DNA from: Amycolatopsis lexingtonensis
Lineage (GTDB): Bacteria > Actinomycetota > Actinomycetes > Mycobacteriales > Pseudonocardiaceae
Direction of reading: 5' to 3'
Assembly (NCBI RefSeq): GCF_014873755.1
Contig: NZ_JADBEG010000001.1
Coordinates: 6,298,501 to 6,362,500 of the forward strand
Length of the DNA stretch: 64,000 nucleotides
This document shows positions 42,756 through 51,810 of the stretch, in pieces; the first letter of the stretch is position 1; each line of letters begins with the position of its first letter. The position numbers and the translations under genes are program-made. Under the pieces are notes generated by a model that was not told the origin of the DNA, made no database searches, and saw only the letters and a list, made by a program, of their open reading frames with translations.

Positions 42756-44282
42756 GTGACCGAATGGCCTGCGCCGCCCGTCCCGGCGCGCCGTGGCAGC
42801 GGTGCCGCCCTCTTCGCGCGGCGCGGCGGCAAAGTCGTCGTGACGCTGCTGTCCGTCGCGATCCTGGCCGTGACCTGGTACGGCTGGCACTTCATCGGTG
42901 ACCCGAACACCGGCCTGACCACCACGAACGTCTTCGCCGACACCGAGGCGCACGCGAAGCCGCTCGACGGCGCGATCGACATCCTCCTGGTCGGCCAGGA
43001 CAGCCGCACCGACGCGCAGGGCAACCCGCTGCCCCGCGAGGTGCTGGACATGCTGCACGCCGGCGTCTCCGACGGCGAGCTGAACACCGACACGATGATC
43101 CTCGTGCACATCCCCCAGAACGGGAAGCACGCGATCGCGATCTCGTTCCCCCGCGACTCCTGGGTGGAGCTGGCCGGCGGCTACGGCAAGCACAAGCTCA
43201 ACAGCGCCTTTGTCTACGCGTACACGGACACTTACAAAACGTTGCAGCGCCAGGGCATGACGGACTTGAAGCAGGCCGACGCGGAAGCGAAGGTCGCCGG
43301 GCGGAAGAACCTGATCGCGACGATCGAGAAGTTCATCGGCAAGCCGGGCATGATCGACCGCTACGCCGAGGTCAACCTGGCGAGCTTCTACGAGATCACC
43401 AAGTCGATCGGCGGCGTCGAGGTCTGTCTCAACGGGCCGGTCAAGGAAGTGAAGTCCGGCGTGGACCTGCCGGGCGGGCGCCAGACGATCGAGGGCGTGC
43501 AGGCGCTCGCGTTCGTCCGCCAGCGCTACGGCCTGCCCAACTACGACCTCGACCGGATCGCCCGCCAGCAGGCGTTCCTGTCCGGGCTGGCGCGCAAGGT
43601 CCTCTCCACCGACGTGCTGACCAGCCCGGGGAAGATCGCCGACCTCGTGGCGGCGGTCAAGAAGTCGGTCGTGCTCTCGCAGGGCTGGGACCTGACCGAG
43701 TTCGCCGAGCAGATGCGCGGCCTGACCGGCGGCAACATCGAGTTCCACACCATCCCGACGCTGGGCAACGCGGTGATCGGCGGCGCGGACGTGCTCCGCG
43801 TCGACCAGCCGTCGGTGGCGGCGGAGGTCGCCCGGCTGACCTCGGACGGCGACACCCCGGCGGCGCCGGCGTCGACGCAGCTGCCGGGCGCGAAGGCCGT
43901 CACGGTGGAGCTGTTCGACGGCACGGGCGCCGCGGCACTGGCCGCCCAGACGCACGCGATGCTGCAGGGCAAGGGCTTCACCCTCGCCGCGGACCAGAAG
44001 CTGAGCACCCGCAACACGACGATCGTCCGGTACAACCCGGCCGACGACACCGCGCTGGCGCTCGTCAAGCAGGCGCTGGGCACGACGGTCCAGGCCGAGC
44101 CGGACCGGGATGTCACGGCCGGGCACGTGCGCGTGCTGCTCGGCAAGGACTTCCGGAACTCGGCCGCCGCCCCGGGTGGCGCGCCGACGTCCACGGCCGC
44201 GAAGCCGCCGACGTCGTCCGTGGCCGCCACCACCCCCGCCGCGCCGCCGATCACGGCGGGCGACGTCCCCTGCGTCAACTAG
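42756..44282 (+). CDS. LCP (LytR-CpsA-Psr) family cell-wall ligase with LytR_C domain
   Basis: A 508-residue membrane-anchored protein: cytoplasmic N-terminus, one transmembrane helix (VVVTLLSVAILAVTWYGWHF), an extracellular LCP domain (DILLVGQDSRTDAQGN, SFPRDSWVEL, KLNSAFVYAY, RYAEVNLASFYEI, LAFVRQRYGLPNYDLDRIAR) and a C-terminal LytR_C domain (about 395-470, VELFDGTGAAALAAQTHAML). LCP proteins transfer lipid-linked glycans such as arabinogalactan to peptidoglycan. It corresponds to Rv3267 next to rmlD and wbbL. GTG 42756 follows GGGGAGGAAG. Confidence 0.92.
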   Translation: MTEWPAPPVPARRGSGAALFARRGGKVVVTLLSVAILAVTWYGWHFIGDPNTGLTTTNVFADTEAHAKPLDGAIDILLVGQDSRTDAQGNPLPREVLDMLHAGVSDGELNTDTMILVHIPQNGKHAIAISFPRDSWVELAGGYGKHKLNSAFVYAYTDTYKTLQRQGMTDLKQADAEAKVAGRKNLIATIEKFIGKPGMIDRYAEVNLASFYEITKSIGGVEVCLNGPVKEVKSGVDLPGGRQTIEGVQALAFVRQRYGLPNYDLDRIARQQAFLSGLARKVLSTDVLTSPGKIADLVAAVKKSVVLSQGWDLTEFAEQMRGLTGGNIEFHTIPTLGNAVIGGADVLRVDQPSVAAEVARLTSDGDTPAAPASTQLPGAKAVTVELFDGTGAAALAAQTHAMLQGKGFTLAADQKLSTRNTTIVRYNPADDTALALVKQALGTTVQAEPDRDVTAGHVRVLLGKDFRNSAAAPGGAPTSTAAKPPTSSVAATTPAAPPITAGDVPCVN

Positions 44283-44319
44283 ACTGCGTACGCAGGGTGG
44301 TCGGGGGAGGTAGTCCAGG

Positions 44320-45600
44320 GTGGAAGACGAGCAGAAAAAGCCGGATGCGGCCGCCGAGCCGGTGACGCAGAGCGACGACTGGAAGCCGTCGCCGTTTCCG
44401 CGGACGGCTCCCGCTCCGGTGCCGTCGCGCGTGCGACGGGCCGGCCGCGTGACCCGCCGGGTCGCGATCGGCCTGGTGTCGCTGCTCGCGCTCGGCGCCA
44501 GCGGCTACGCGTACGTGACGAAGGACCAGTTGCAGAGCACGGTCCCGACGACCGACGCGCTCACCCCGCGCGCCGGCGAGCCCGCGCCACCCCCGGCGGA
44601 CGACGGCGCGGACGACATCCTCCTGGTGGGCAGCGACGCGCGAACCGACGCCCAGGGCAACCCCCTCCCGGCGCGGCTCCTGCGGCAGCTGCGCACGGAA
44701 GCCAACAACGGCGCGGTGAACACCGACACGGTGATGGTGCTGCGGGTGCCGAAGAACGGCGGCAAGCCGTCGGCGGTCTCGATCCCGCGCGACACGTGGA
44801 CCGACATCCCCGGGCGCGGCCAGGCGAAGATCAATTCGGCGTACGGCATCGCGAAGGCGCACTTCGCGCAGGAGCTGCGCGGGCAGGGCGAGCGCGACCA
44901 GGCGAAGATCGAGCGCGATTCGGACACCGAGGGCCGCCGGGTGCTGGTGCAGGCGGTCCAGGACCTGACGCAGGTGCGGATCGACCACTACGCCGAGGTC
45001 AACCTCCTGGGTTTCTACCTGCTGACCGAGGCACTCGGCGGCGTAAAGGTCTGCCTGAACCACGCGACCGAGGACAAGGACTCGGGCGCGAACTTCCGCC
45101 GCGGCGAGCAAACGGTGTCGGGCGGCGAGGCCTTGTCGTTCGTCCGCCAGCGCAAGAACTTGCCGCGCGGCGACCTGGACCGGATCGTGCGCCAGCAGGC
45201 GTTCCTGTCCTCGGCCCTGCACCAGGTGCTGTCGGCGGGCACGCTCACCAGCCCCGGCACGCTGAACGGCCTGATGGACGCGGTCCACCGCGCGCTGACG
45301 ATCGACCCGGGGCTCGACCTGCTGCAGTTCGCGCAGCAGGCGAAGGGGATCGCTTCGGGGGACCTGGCGTTCGCGACGATCCCGGTGATCACCGCGAACG
45401 GGCGGAGCGCGGACGGCCAGAGCATCGTGGAGGTCGACCCGAAGGCGGTCCGGGAGTACGTGGCCGGCCTGGCGGGCCGCACGGCAACCCCGGCCGCGCC
45501 TCCCTCCGGCGGCGGCTCGGGCAGCGGCTCGGGCAGCGGCACCGCCCCCGCCGCGGCACCGCTGCGCCAAGACACCCCCGGCGTCCCCTGCGTCAACTGA
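44320..45600 (+). CDS. LCP family cell-wall ligase, shorter paralogue
   Basis: A 426-residue LCP protein 37 bases after its longer paralogue. Pro-rich cytoplasmic N-terminus, transmembrane helix (VAIGLVSLLALGASGYAYV), and LCP domain (DILLVGSDARTDAQGNPLP, SIPRDTWTDI, KINSAYGIAKAHF, HYAEVNLLGFYLL, LSFVRQRKNLPRGDLDRIVR). It lacks the LytR_C domain and ends with a Gly/Ser linker and DTPGVPCVN, the same C-terminal end as the first paralogue (GDVPCVN). GTG start after GGGGGAGG. The pair arose by duplication and is probably cotranscribed. Confidence 0.92.
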   Translation: MEDEQKKPDAAAEPVTQSDDWKPSPFPRTAPAPVPSRVRRAGRVTRRVAIGLVSLLALGASGYAYVTKDQLQSTVPTTDALTPRAGEPAPPPADDGADDILLVGSDARTDAQGNPLPARLLRQLRTEANNGAVNTDTVMVLRVPKNGGKPSAVSIPRDTWTDIPGRGQAKINSAYGIAKAHFAQELRGQGERDQAKIERDSDTEGRRVLVQAVQDLTQVRIDHYAEVNLLGFYLLTEALGGVKVCLNHATEDKDSGANFRRGEQTVSGGEALSFVRQRKNLPRGDLDRIVRQQAFLSSALHQVLSAGTLTSPGTLNGLMDAVHRALTIDPGLDLLQFAQQAKGIASGDLAFATIPVITANGRSADGQSIVEVDPKAVREYVAGLAGRTATPAAPPSGGGSGSGSGSGTAPAAAPLRQDTPGVPCVN

Positions 45601-45605
45601 CCCCA

Positions 45606-45777
45606 GCGCCACTTTCCCTACGAAAGTGCCGCCACCTCACGAAAACCCAACGCGGCACTTTCCCTACGAAAGTGGCGCCGCCTCACAAGAACCTAACGCG
45701 TCGCTTTCACGTGAAAGTGGCGCCGCCTCACAAAAACCCAACGCGGAGCTTTCATAGGGAAAGTGCCGCGTCGTCAG
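45606..45777. repeat. Tandem array of four ~46-bp hairpin units
   Basis: Units at 45606-45651, 45652-45697, 45698-45742 and 45743-45777. Each has a short palindromic core followed by GCCGCCTCAC and AAAACCCAACGCG-type spacer. The cores differ: CACTTTCCCTACGAAAGTG in units 1 and 2, CTTTCACGTGAAAG in unit 3, CTTTCATAGGGAAAG in unit 4. The array fills the gap between the convergent LCP and NAD(P)-binding genes and reaches into the latter's stop. It is related to the palindromes at 11635 and 23664. Confidence 0.85.
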
Positions 45778-46610
45778 GCGAAGTCGGTGCGGTGGTCCTC
45801 CGCCCACTGCCGGAACGTCCGCGGCGCCCGGCCCGTCACCTCGCGCACGACGTCCGTCACCGGCGACGGCTCCCGCAACCTCCGCTCCCAGGCCCGCAGG
45901 ATCTCCGGCGGCAGCTCGGGCGGCCAGCCCAGCGCGGCCATCCGCTCGGCCGCCTGCTCCGTCGTCAGCTCCTCGACCCGCAACGGCCGCCCGAGGACGT
46001 CCGCGAGCACCGCCGCCTGCTCGCGGAACGAGATCGGCTCCGGGCCCGTCAGCGCGAGCGATTCGCCGGCGTGCGAGCGGTCGATCAGGATCCGGGCCGC
46101 GACCGCCGCCATGTCGCGCTCGTGGACGGCGTCGACGCGCGCGTCCGGGTACGCCGTGCGCACCACGCCTTCGGCGATGTCCGCGCGCCAGCCGAAGGCA
46201 TTCGTCGCGAACGCGCCCGGGTTCAGCGCCGTCGAGGCGAACGACGCCGCCGCCAGCGCCTGCTCCACGGCGTTGTGCAGCCGCGCGATCCGGCTCTCCG
46301 CGGACTCCGGTTCGAGCGTCGCCCCCGACGACAGCAGCACCACGTGCTCGACGCCGGCCGCCTCGGCGGCCTTCACGAACCCTTCGATCCCCTGCGGCCG
46401 CGCGTACAGGAAGACCGCGGACACACCGGCCAGCGCGGCGTCCAGCGTCGAGGCGTCTTCGAGGTCCGCGCTCACCTTCGCGACGCCCTCCGGGACGTCC
46501 AGCGTGGTCGCGTCCCGGCTCGCCGCGCGCACGTCCTGACCTGCGGCGACAAGCTCTTCCACCACTGCCCGCCCGACGTTCCCGCGGGCTCCGGTGACGA
46601 GAATGGTCAT
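45774..46610 (-). CDS. NmrA-like NAD(P)-binding protein
   Basis: A 278-residue atypical SDR: MTILVTGARGNVGRAVVEEL cofactor loop, VRAASRDATTLD, VVLLSSGATLEPES, ALNPGAFATNAFGW, and the C-terminal PISFREQAAVLADVLGRPL typical of NmrA/QOR2-type proteins. These sense or reduce NAD(P)-linked quinones and are often controlled by HxlR or MarR regulators. ATG 46610 is chosen over the frame opening at 46646. A palindrome upstream suggests repression, but no regulator is adjacent. Confidence 0.88.
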   Translation of the reverse strand: MTILVTGARGNVGRAVVEELVAAGQDVRAASRDATTLDVPEGVAKVSADLEDASTLDAALAGVSAVFLYARPQGIEGFVKAAEAAGVEHVVLLSSGATLEPESAESRIARLHNAVEQALAAASFASTALNPGAFATNAFGWRADIAEGVVRTAYPDARVDAVHERDMAAVAARILIDRSHAGESLALTGPEPISFREQAAVLADVLGRPLRVEELTTEQAAERMAALGWPPELPPEILRAWERRLREPSPVTDVVREVTGRAPRTFRQWAEDHRTDFA

Positions 46611-46631
46611 GGTTGTTCCCCAGTTCCGAGA

Positions 46632-46656
46632 TAGCTTTGCTTGCAAAACAAAGCTA
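46632..46656. promoter_or_regulatory. Operator-like palindrome upstream of the NmrA-like gene
   Basis: TAGCTTTG and CAAAGCTA are perfect arms separated by nine AT-rich bases in an otherwise GC-rich region, 22 bases upstream of the start codon. It has the size of a winged-helix dimer site (HxlR or MarR type). The AT-rich sequence also overlaps any promoter here. Confidence 0.5.
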
Positions 46657-46718
46657 CTCAGCCCGGCGATCCGGTGTCAACCGGCGAGGTCACCGGTCCG
46701 CGCTTTAGCCTTGTCCAC

Positions 46719-47429
46719 ATGAGCCTGACCGACGAGCTGCTGCGCCCGCTGCTGGCCTCGCCCGCCCGACCGTTGATCACCCATTACGACGACCAGCTCG
46801 GCAGCCGCGTCGAGCTGTCCGTCGCGACAACCGCCAACTGGGCGGCGAAAACGGCCAACTGGCTGACCGAGGAGTTCGACGTCGAGCCGGGCGACGCGGT
46901 GGCCTTGCAGCTCCCGGCGCACTGGCAGACCGTCGGCGTGCTGCTCGGGGCATGGTGGTGCGGGGCGCGCGTGGTGGCCGAGGGCGCCGGCGCACGGGTG
47001 GCGTTCGTCGGGCCGGACGACCCGGAGCCGACCGGCGCGACCGCGACCGCCGTCGTCACGCTCGACCCGATGGGCCGCGGCCTCGCCGAACCGCCGGGCG
47101 GCGGCGCGTTCGACTACCTGACGGAGTCCCGGATGGCGGGCGACCAGTACAGCCCGCTCTTCCCGGTCCCCGGCGACACGGCGGCACTCTTCGACTCCAC
47201 TGTGGACGAAGTACTGGCCGAAGCCCGCGCCCGCGCGGCGAAGCTGGGCCTCACCCCGGACGACCGCGTACTGTCCACAAAGGACTGGAACGGGCCGGAG
47301 GGCATCCTCGACGGCCTCCTCGTCCCCCTCGCCGCCGGCGCCCACCTGGTCCACGTCAGCAACGCGGACGAGGCAAAGCTGGGAGCCCGCCGTGATGCGG
47401 AGCGCACCACGGCGGACCTCCCGGCTTAA
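46719..47429 (+). CDS. TIGR03089 family protein (truncated AMP-binding-like)
   Basis: A 236-residue protein matching the actinobacterial TIGR03089 family and Rv3268, which lies beside the LCP gene in mycobacteria. The sequence resembles the N-terminal half of AMP-binding enzymes (NWAAKTANWLTEEFDVEPGD, LQLPAHWQTVGVLLGAWWCG) but lacks the adenylation core. It ends with VLSTKDWNGPEGILDGLL. The function is unknown; conserved linkage to the envelope cluster suggests a related role. ATG start 46719. Confidence 0.85.
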   Translation: MSLTDELLRPLLASPARPLITHYDDQLGSRVELSVATTANWAAKTANWLTEEFDVEPGDAVALQLPAHWQTVGVLLGAWWCGARVVAEGAGARVAFVGPDDPEPTGATATAVVTLDPMGRGLAEPPGGGAFDYLTESRMAGDQYSPLFPVPGDTAALFDSTVDEVLAEARARAAKLGLTPDDRVLSTKDWNGPEGILDGLLVPLAAGAHLVHVSNADEAKLGARRDAERTTADLPA

Positions 47430-47863
47430 GCGTTCTGCAGTTCCCCGGCTTCGACGCGGCGGGCGCGCTTGCGGCCCCACAGCAGGTGGTCCAGCGAAAG
47501 CCGCCCGCCGTTGAAGCCGAGTGCGAGCCCGGCCAGCGCCAGCACCAGGACGAGCTCGTAGCCGCCCTGCCCGGTCAGGCCGTTGTCGATGTGCACCGAA
47601 AGCAGCGCGCCGACCGAGATCACGACGTACCCGATGCCGACCAGCGGCAGCAGGAACCCGGCGATGAACGCGATCGAGCCGAGGATTTCGACCGTCATCG
47701 CGAAGACCGCGGCGGCCGTGGGCAGCGGGATGCCCGTCATCGAGAAGAACTTCGCCGTGCCGTCGATGCCGTTGTTCCACTTCTGGAGGCCGTGCGCGAG
47801 GAAGACGACCGCGACGCCGATCCTCCCCAGCAACAGGGCCACGTCCTTGAATCGTCCGAACAT
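47426..47863 (-). CDS. DoxX family membrane protein
   Basis: A 145-residue protein with four transmembrane helices (VALLLGRIGVAVVFLAHGLQ, AAVFAMTVEILGSIAFIAGF, LVGIGYVVISVGALLSVHI, YELVLVLALAGLALGF). It matches DoxX/DoxD, whose members associate with sulfur or quinone oxidoreductases or redox-stress complexes. ATG start 47863. The stop overlaps that of the convergent TIGR03089 gene by 4 bases. Confidence 0.9.
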   Translation of the reverse strand: MFGRFKDVALLLGRIGVAVVFLAHGLQKWNNGIDGTAKFFSMTGIPLPTAAAVFAMTVEILGSIAFIAGFLLPLVGIGYVVISVGALLSVHIDNGLTGQGGYELVLVLALAGLALGFNGGRLSLDHLLWGRKRARRVEAGELQNA

Positions 47864-48060
47864 CGGTTTCAGCTCCCCGGTGGGTGAATTTTCAACTGAC
47901 CCGACCCAAGTTAGGGCCCCGGAACCCCCGATCGAAGCATCGGAGGGTGATCGACAGGGAACCGACAGGGACCGGCAGTAACTCGAAAACCCGGTTGGCG
48001 AGGGCCGCCGCGAGCGCTATTTTCGCCCTGACCTGCGTCGACGACCGTGAGGAGACCCCG

Positions 48061-48168
48061 ATGCGCCGACAGACCGATCCGCCCGGCCTGTCACCCGCAT
48101 CACAAAGGATCCCCCACGACCGTGAAAACCCTGAACATCGGCATTCTCGCGCACGTCGACGCCGGTAA
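48061..48168 (+). CDS. Possible leader peptide overlapping the ribosomal-protection gene
   Basis: A 35-codon frame beginning at ATG 48061 with an excellent Shine-Dalgarno (GAGGAG at 48049-48054, six bases upstream). The product is Arg/Pro-rich, ending [14 protein letters not shown]. It runs past the GTG start of the next gene (48122) in another frame. That GTG has only a distant AAAGGA. Tet(M)-type genes are often preceded by leader peptides that couple translation to antibiotic stalling, so this is a candidate attenuator. Confidence 0.4.
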   Translation: MRRQTDPPGLSPASQRIPHDRENPEHRHSRARRRR

Positions 48169-49975
48169 GACCAGCCTGACCGAGCGCCTGCTCTTCGAAG
48201 CGGGCGTCATCGACCGCCTCGGCAGCGTCGACCGGGGCGACACCCAGACCGACTCGCTCGAGCTCGAACGCCGTCGCGGCATCACCATCCGGTCCGCGGT
48301 GGCGTCGTTCCCGGCCGGCGACACCCGGATCACCCTGATCGACACCCCGGGCCACTCGGACTTCATCGCCGAGGTCGAGCGCGCCCTGCGCGTGCTCGAC
48401 GGCGCCGTCCTCGTGGTGTCCGCCGTCGAAGGCGTCCAAGCCCAGACCCGCGTGCTGATGCGCACCCTGCGCCGCCTCGCCATCCCGACACTGGTCTTCG
48501 TCAACAAGATCGACCGGCTGGGCGCCCGCGACCAGCTCGGCGACATCCGCGCGAAGCTGGCGCCGCGGGCGTTCGCGCTGCACACGACGTCGCCCGACGA
48601 GCTGGCCGAACTGCTGGCCGACGGCGACGACGCCTTCTTGGAGTCCTATGTGGAGGGCCACGCCGACGCCGCGGCCTGCCGCGCCGAGCTGGCCCGGCAG
48701 GTCGCCCGCGCCGAGCTGCACCCGGTGCTGACCGGCTCGGCGATCACCGGCGCCGGCGTCGCGGACCTGGTGACGGCGATGGCCGGGCTGCTCCCGGCGA
48801 CCGAGCGCACCGGCGACGGGCCGCTGGCCGCGACGGTGTTCAAGATCGACCGCGGCCGCGCCGGGGAGAAGGTCGCCTACGCCCGCCTGCACTCCGGATC
48901 CCTGGCGCCACGGCAGAAGATTTCCTTCTACCGCGGCGAAACCGAGTTCACCGGCCGGGTCTCCGCGGTCGACGTCGACGGCGAGGACGTGGCGCTCGCC
49001 GGGGACGTCGCCCGGGTGCGCGGCCTGCGCGAGGTCCGGATCGGCGACCGGCTCGGCTCCCCCGGTGCCGCCCGGGACGGCGGGTTCGCGCCGCCGAGCC
49101 TGGAGACCGTCGTGCGGCCGGTCCGGCCCGAGCAGGCCGCGGCGCTGTTCACCGCGCTGACCCGGCTGTCCGAAGAGGACCCGCTGATCGACGTCCGCCG
49201 GTACGGCCACGACGTTTCGGTGCGGCTCTACGGCGAAGTGCAGAAGGAGGTGCTGCGCTCGATGCTGGCCGACGGCGCCGGCATCGACGTCACCTTCGAG
49301 CGGACGCGCACGCTGTACGTCGAGAAACCCGTCGCCCGCGGCGAGGCCCTCGAGGAGCTGGACCCGGAGCAGCGGCTGTACTTCTTCGCGACGGTCGGGT
49401 TGCGGGTGGAGCCCGGCCCCGGGGTCACGTTCGGGCTGTCGGTGGAGCTGGGCTCGCTGCCCCTGGCGTTCCACAAGGCGATCGAGGAGACCGTCCACAG
49501 CACGCTCGAACAGGGGCTCTACGGCTGGGAGGTGCTGGACGTCGCCGTCACGCTGACGCACACGGCGTTCTTCAGCCCGAACAGCGTCGCGGGCGACTTC
49601 CGCAAGATGACGCCGCTGGTGCTCATGGCGGCGCTGCAGGAGGCCGGCACGCGGGTGCACGAGCCGGTGCACCGCTTCGAGCTGGAAGTCCCGGTGCACG
49701 CCGTCAGCGCGGTGCTGGTCAAGCTGGCCGAGCTGCGCGCGGTCCCCGGCGAGCCGGTCACCGCGGGCGGTTCCTGCACGCTGCACGGCACCATCCCGGC
49801 GGAACACGTTCACGAGTTCGAGCAGGCGCTCCCGGCCCTCGGCCAGGGCGAAGGCGTCTTCCTCAGCGAGTTCTGCGAGTACCGGCCGTACCCGGGGCCG
49901 CCGCCGATCCGGCCGCGGACGGGCGACAACCCCTTGGACCGCAAGGAATACCTGGCGCAGGTCGCCCGGCGTTAG
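48122..49975 (+). CDS. Tet(M)/OtrA-like ribosomal protection GTPase
   Basis: A 617-residue EF-G-like translation GTPase. The G domain has [20 protein letters not shown] (P-loop), GITI in switch [11 protein letters not shown] (G3) and VFVNKIDR (G4). Domains II-V follow as in ribosomal protection proteins, with [20 protein letters not shown] in the last domain. It is closest in style to OtrA/Tet of Streptomyces, which dislodges tetracycline from the ribosome. GTG 48122. It may protect against a self-made or environmental tetracycline. A housekeeping or different antibiotic role cannot be excluded. Confidence 0.9.
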   Translation: MKTLNIGILAHVDAGKTSLTERLLFEAGVIDRLGSVDRGDTQTDSLELERRRGITIRSAVASFPAGDTRITLIDTPGHSDFIAEVERALRVLDGAVLVVSAVEGVQAQTRVLMRTLRRLAIPTLVFVNKIDRLGARDQLGDIRAKLAPRAFALHTTSPDELAELLADGDDAFLESYVEGHADAAACRAELARQVARAELHPVLTGSAITGAGVADLVTAMAGLLPATERTGDGPLAATVFKIDRGRAGEKVAYARLHSGSLAPRQKISFYRGETEFTGRVSAVDVDGEDVALAGDVARVRGLREVRIGDRLGSPGAARDGGFAPPSLETVVRPVRPEQAAALFTALTRLSEEDPLIDVRRYGHDVSVRLYGEVQKEVLRSMLADGAGIDVTFERTRTLYVEKPVARGEALEELDPEQRLYFFATVGLRVEPGPGVTFGLSVELGSLPLAFHKAIEETVHSTLEQGLYGWEVLDVAVTLTHTAFFSPNSVAGDFRKMTPLVLMAALQEAGTRVHEPVHRFELEVPVHAVSAVLVKLAELRAVPGEPVTAGGSCTLHGTIPAEHVHEFEQALPALGQGEGVFLSEFCEYRPYPGPPPIRPRTGDNPLDRKEYLAQVARR

Positions 49976-50841
49976 CGCTTGTGGGCCCAGGCCGCGCCGA
50001 AGCAGTACGCGCCGAACGCGGCGAGGCCGAGCGCCACGACGGTGAGCAGCACGGTGCCGAAGGGCTGGGCGGCGAGCGTCTTGAGGGCGGCGTCCAGCCC
50101 GCCGGCCTTGTTCGGGTCGGCCTCGAACCCGGCGATGGCGAGGAGGATCGCGACGATCGCGAGGACGACGCCCTTGGCGAGGTAGCCGACCCGGCCGACG
50201 CCGCCGATCCACCGCTTGGTCTTGCCCGGCAACTCGGTCGTGTTCAGGTCCTCGAGGAACTTCTTCTTGGCGCCCTTCACCCCGGCGGCGATCGCGACCC
50301 CGAGGACGGCCGCCGCGGCGATGACCACCAGCGCCGGCCCGGCCGGCAGCTTCAGCAGTTCGGCGGTGAACTCCTGCTGCTTCTGGCTGCTCGACCCGCC
50401 GCCCCCGCTGCCGGTGGCGATCCGGACGGCGGTGAAGCCGAGCAGGATCACGACGACGCCGCGGGCGGCGGCGCCGATCCGCTTGCGCGTCCGCTTCCCG
50501 CCGCTGACCCACTCGTACCCGGTCGCGGCCATCAGGAACTGCCAGAGCCCGAACAGGACGAGGCCGACGGCCACGACCCACAGCAGGACCTGGCCGAACG
50601 CCGTCGAGCCGATCTGCTGCAACGCGCCCTTCTGGTCGGCCTGCTCGCTGTCGCCGAAGGCGACCTGCAGGGCCAGGTAGGCGATGACCAGGTGCACGAC
50701 GCCGTAGCACGCCATGCCGATCCGGCCGAGCAGCTGAGCGGTGTTGCTCTTTTCGCCCCGCTGGGCGTCGGCCTCGGTCCGGTGCACGCCTCTTTCGGCC
50801 TTCGCCCCGGCCCGGTTCGCGCCTTCTGATGTCCGGTTCAT
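49972..50841 (-). CDS. DUF1206 membrane protein
   Basis: A 289-residue integral membrane protein with six predicted helices arranged as three repeats of the DUF1206 pair ([60 protein letters not shown]). The N-terminal 30 residues are charged and cytoplasmic. The function of the family is unknown. ATG start 50841. Its stop overlaps the ribosomal protection gene stop by 4 bases. Confidence 0.88.
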   Translation of the reverse strand: MNRTSEGANRAGAKAERGVHRTEADAQRGEKSNTAQLLGRIGMACYGVVHLVIAYLALQVAFGDSEQADQKGALQQIGSTAFGQVLLWVVAVGLVLFGLWQFLMAATGYEWVSGGKRTRKRIGAAARGVVVILLGFTAVRIATGSGGGGSSSQKQQEFTAELLKLPAGPALVVIAAAAVLGVAIAAGVKGAKKKFLEDLNTTELPGKTKRWIGGVGRVGYLAKGVVLAIVAILLAIAGFEADPNKAGGLDAALKTLAAQPFGTVLLTVVALGLAAFGAYCFGAAWAHKR

Positions 50842-50924
50842 GCCCGCACGGGTACCCGCTCCGGCGCGCCTCCCGCTGCGCCAAGCGGCGTAATCACTTG
50901 CTGTGCCTGTGGCACGATCGCTTG

Positions 50925-51320
50925 GTGAACGCGCGATTGGTCGGCTACTGGTCGGAGTCGGAGCTGTACCCCGGCTCGACCGAGTACACCGAGCTCGGGT
51001 TCCGCGCCGACGGGACGGGCTGGCAATACTGGTCGAGCTGGAGCACCGAGTTCGTCGTCCACCGGTTCGCCTGGCACACACCGGAACCGGGACGGCTGGC
51101 CGTGCACCTGCGGATGGAGCTCGACGGCACGTGGGCGGCGGACAACACCCACCGCGTCGAACGCCGGGAGCACATCGACACCCGCCTCGACCTCGCCTGG
51201 ACGCTCGAGCCGGACCACCGGCTGACGCTGGACCGGCCGCTCGACGACATGCTCGGCGGCACCCGGTTCGGGCCCGTCGAAGGCGGCGGGACGGACCCGA
51301 CACTGGCGCCCGGGACTTAG
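50925..51320 (+). CDS. Hypothetical protein, small beta-rich
   Basis: A 131-residue soluble protein without signal peptide. Alternating hydrophobic/charged strands (LVGYWSESELYPGSTEYTEL, GTGWQYWSSWSTEFVVHRFA, GRLAVHLRMELDGTW) suggest a lipocalin-like barrel. No family is recognised. The start is GTG 50925 (TTG 50922 also in frame). The last 4 bases overlap the convergent gene at 51317. Confidence 0.7.
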   Translation: MNARLVGYWSESELYPGSTEYTELGFRADGTGWQYWSSWSTEFVVHRFAWHTPEPGRLAVHLRMELDGTWAADNTHRVERREHIDTRLDLAWTLEPDHRLTLDRPLDDMLGGTRFGPVEGGGTDPTLAPGT

Positions 51321-51742
51321 GCGGGCCGCCGCCGGACCTCGTCGAGCCCGGCCCAGCCGCCGTTGACGGCGAGCAGCGTCAGCACCTGCTCGGCCTGTTC
51401 GGCGAACCGCGCGAGGTCGTCGTGCAGCAGCGCGGCGCGGTCGCCGTCGAGCTGGTCGGCGTCGTCGAACCAGAGCGAGATCACCGAACCGGCGGTGACG
51501 GCGAGCCCCTGCGTCAGGCGGAGGAAGCCGTCCGACGGCTCATCGGCGTCGGCGCGGTAAGCGGTTTCGATCTCGTCGCACGCGGCGAGCAGTTCCCGCA
51601 ACTGCCGGACGGCCCCGGCCGGCGTGCCGTCCCAGGCGGCCGTCGGCCAGGCGCGGTCGGACAGCTCGAGCCACAGCCGCCAGCCGGCGACCAGCTCGGC
51701 TTCGTCGTGGGGCGTCCAGGACGCCGGAACCGGCCAGTACAT
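51317..51742 (-). CDS. Hypothetical helical protein
   Basis: A 141-residue acidic, helix-rich soluble protein beginning MYWPVPASWTPHDEAELVAG and ending LDEVRRRPA, with several Asp/Glu-rich stretches (WFDDADQLDGD). No signal, membrane segment or recognised family. ATG start 51742. It sits between two other genes of unknown or hydrolytic function with no operon partner. Confidence 0.7.
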   Translation of the reverse strand: MYWPVPASWTPHDEAELVAGWRLWLELSDRAWPTAAWDGTPAGAVRQLRELLAACDEIETAYRADADEPSDGFLRLTQGLAVTAGSVISLWFDDADQLDGDRAALLHDDLARFAEQAEQVLTLLAVNGGWAGLDEVRRRPA

Positions 51743-51810
51743 GCTTCGAGGGTGACACCGCCGGAGCGGAAATCCGCCCCGGCGGTGGGTTATGTCTCAT
51801 GTGGCGAAAC

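Noticed and set aside
45606..45777. CRISPR array
   Set aside because: The variable part is a palindromic core rather than unique spacers, and the conserved part is not a repeat of CRISPR type.
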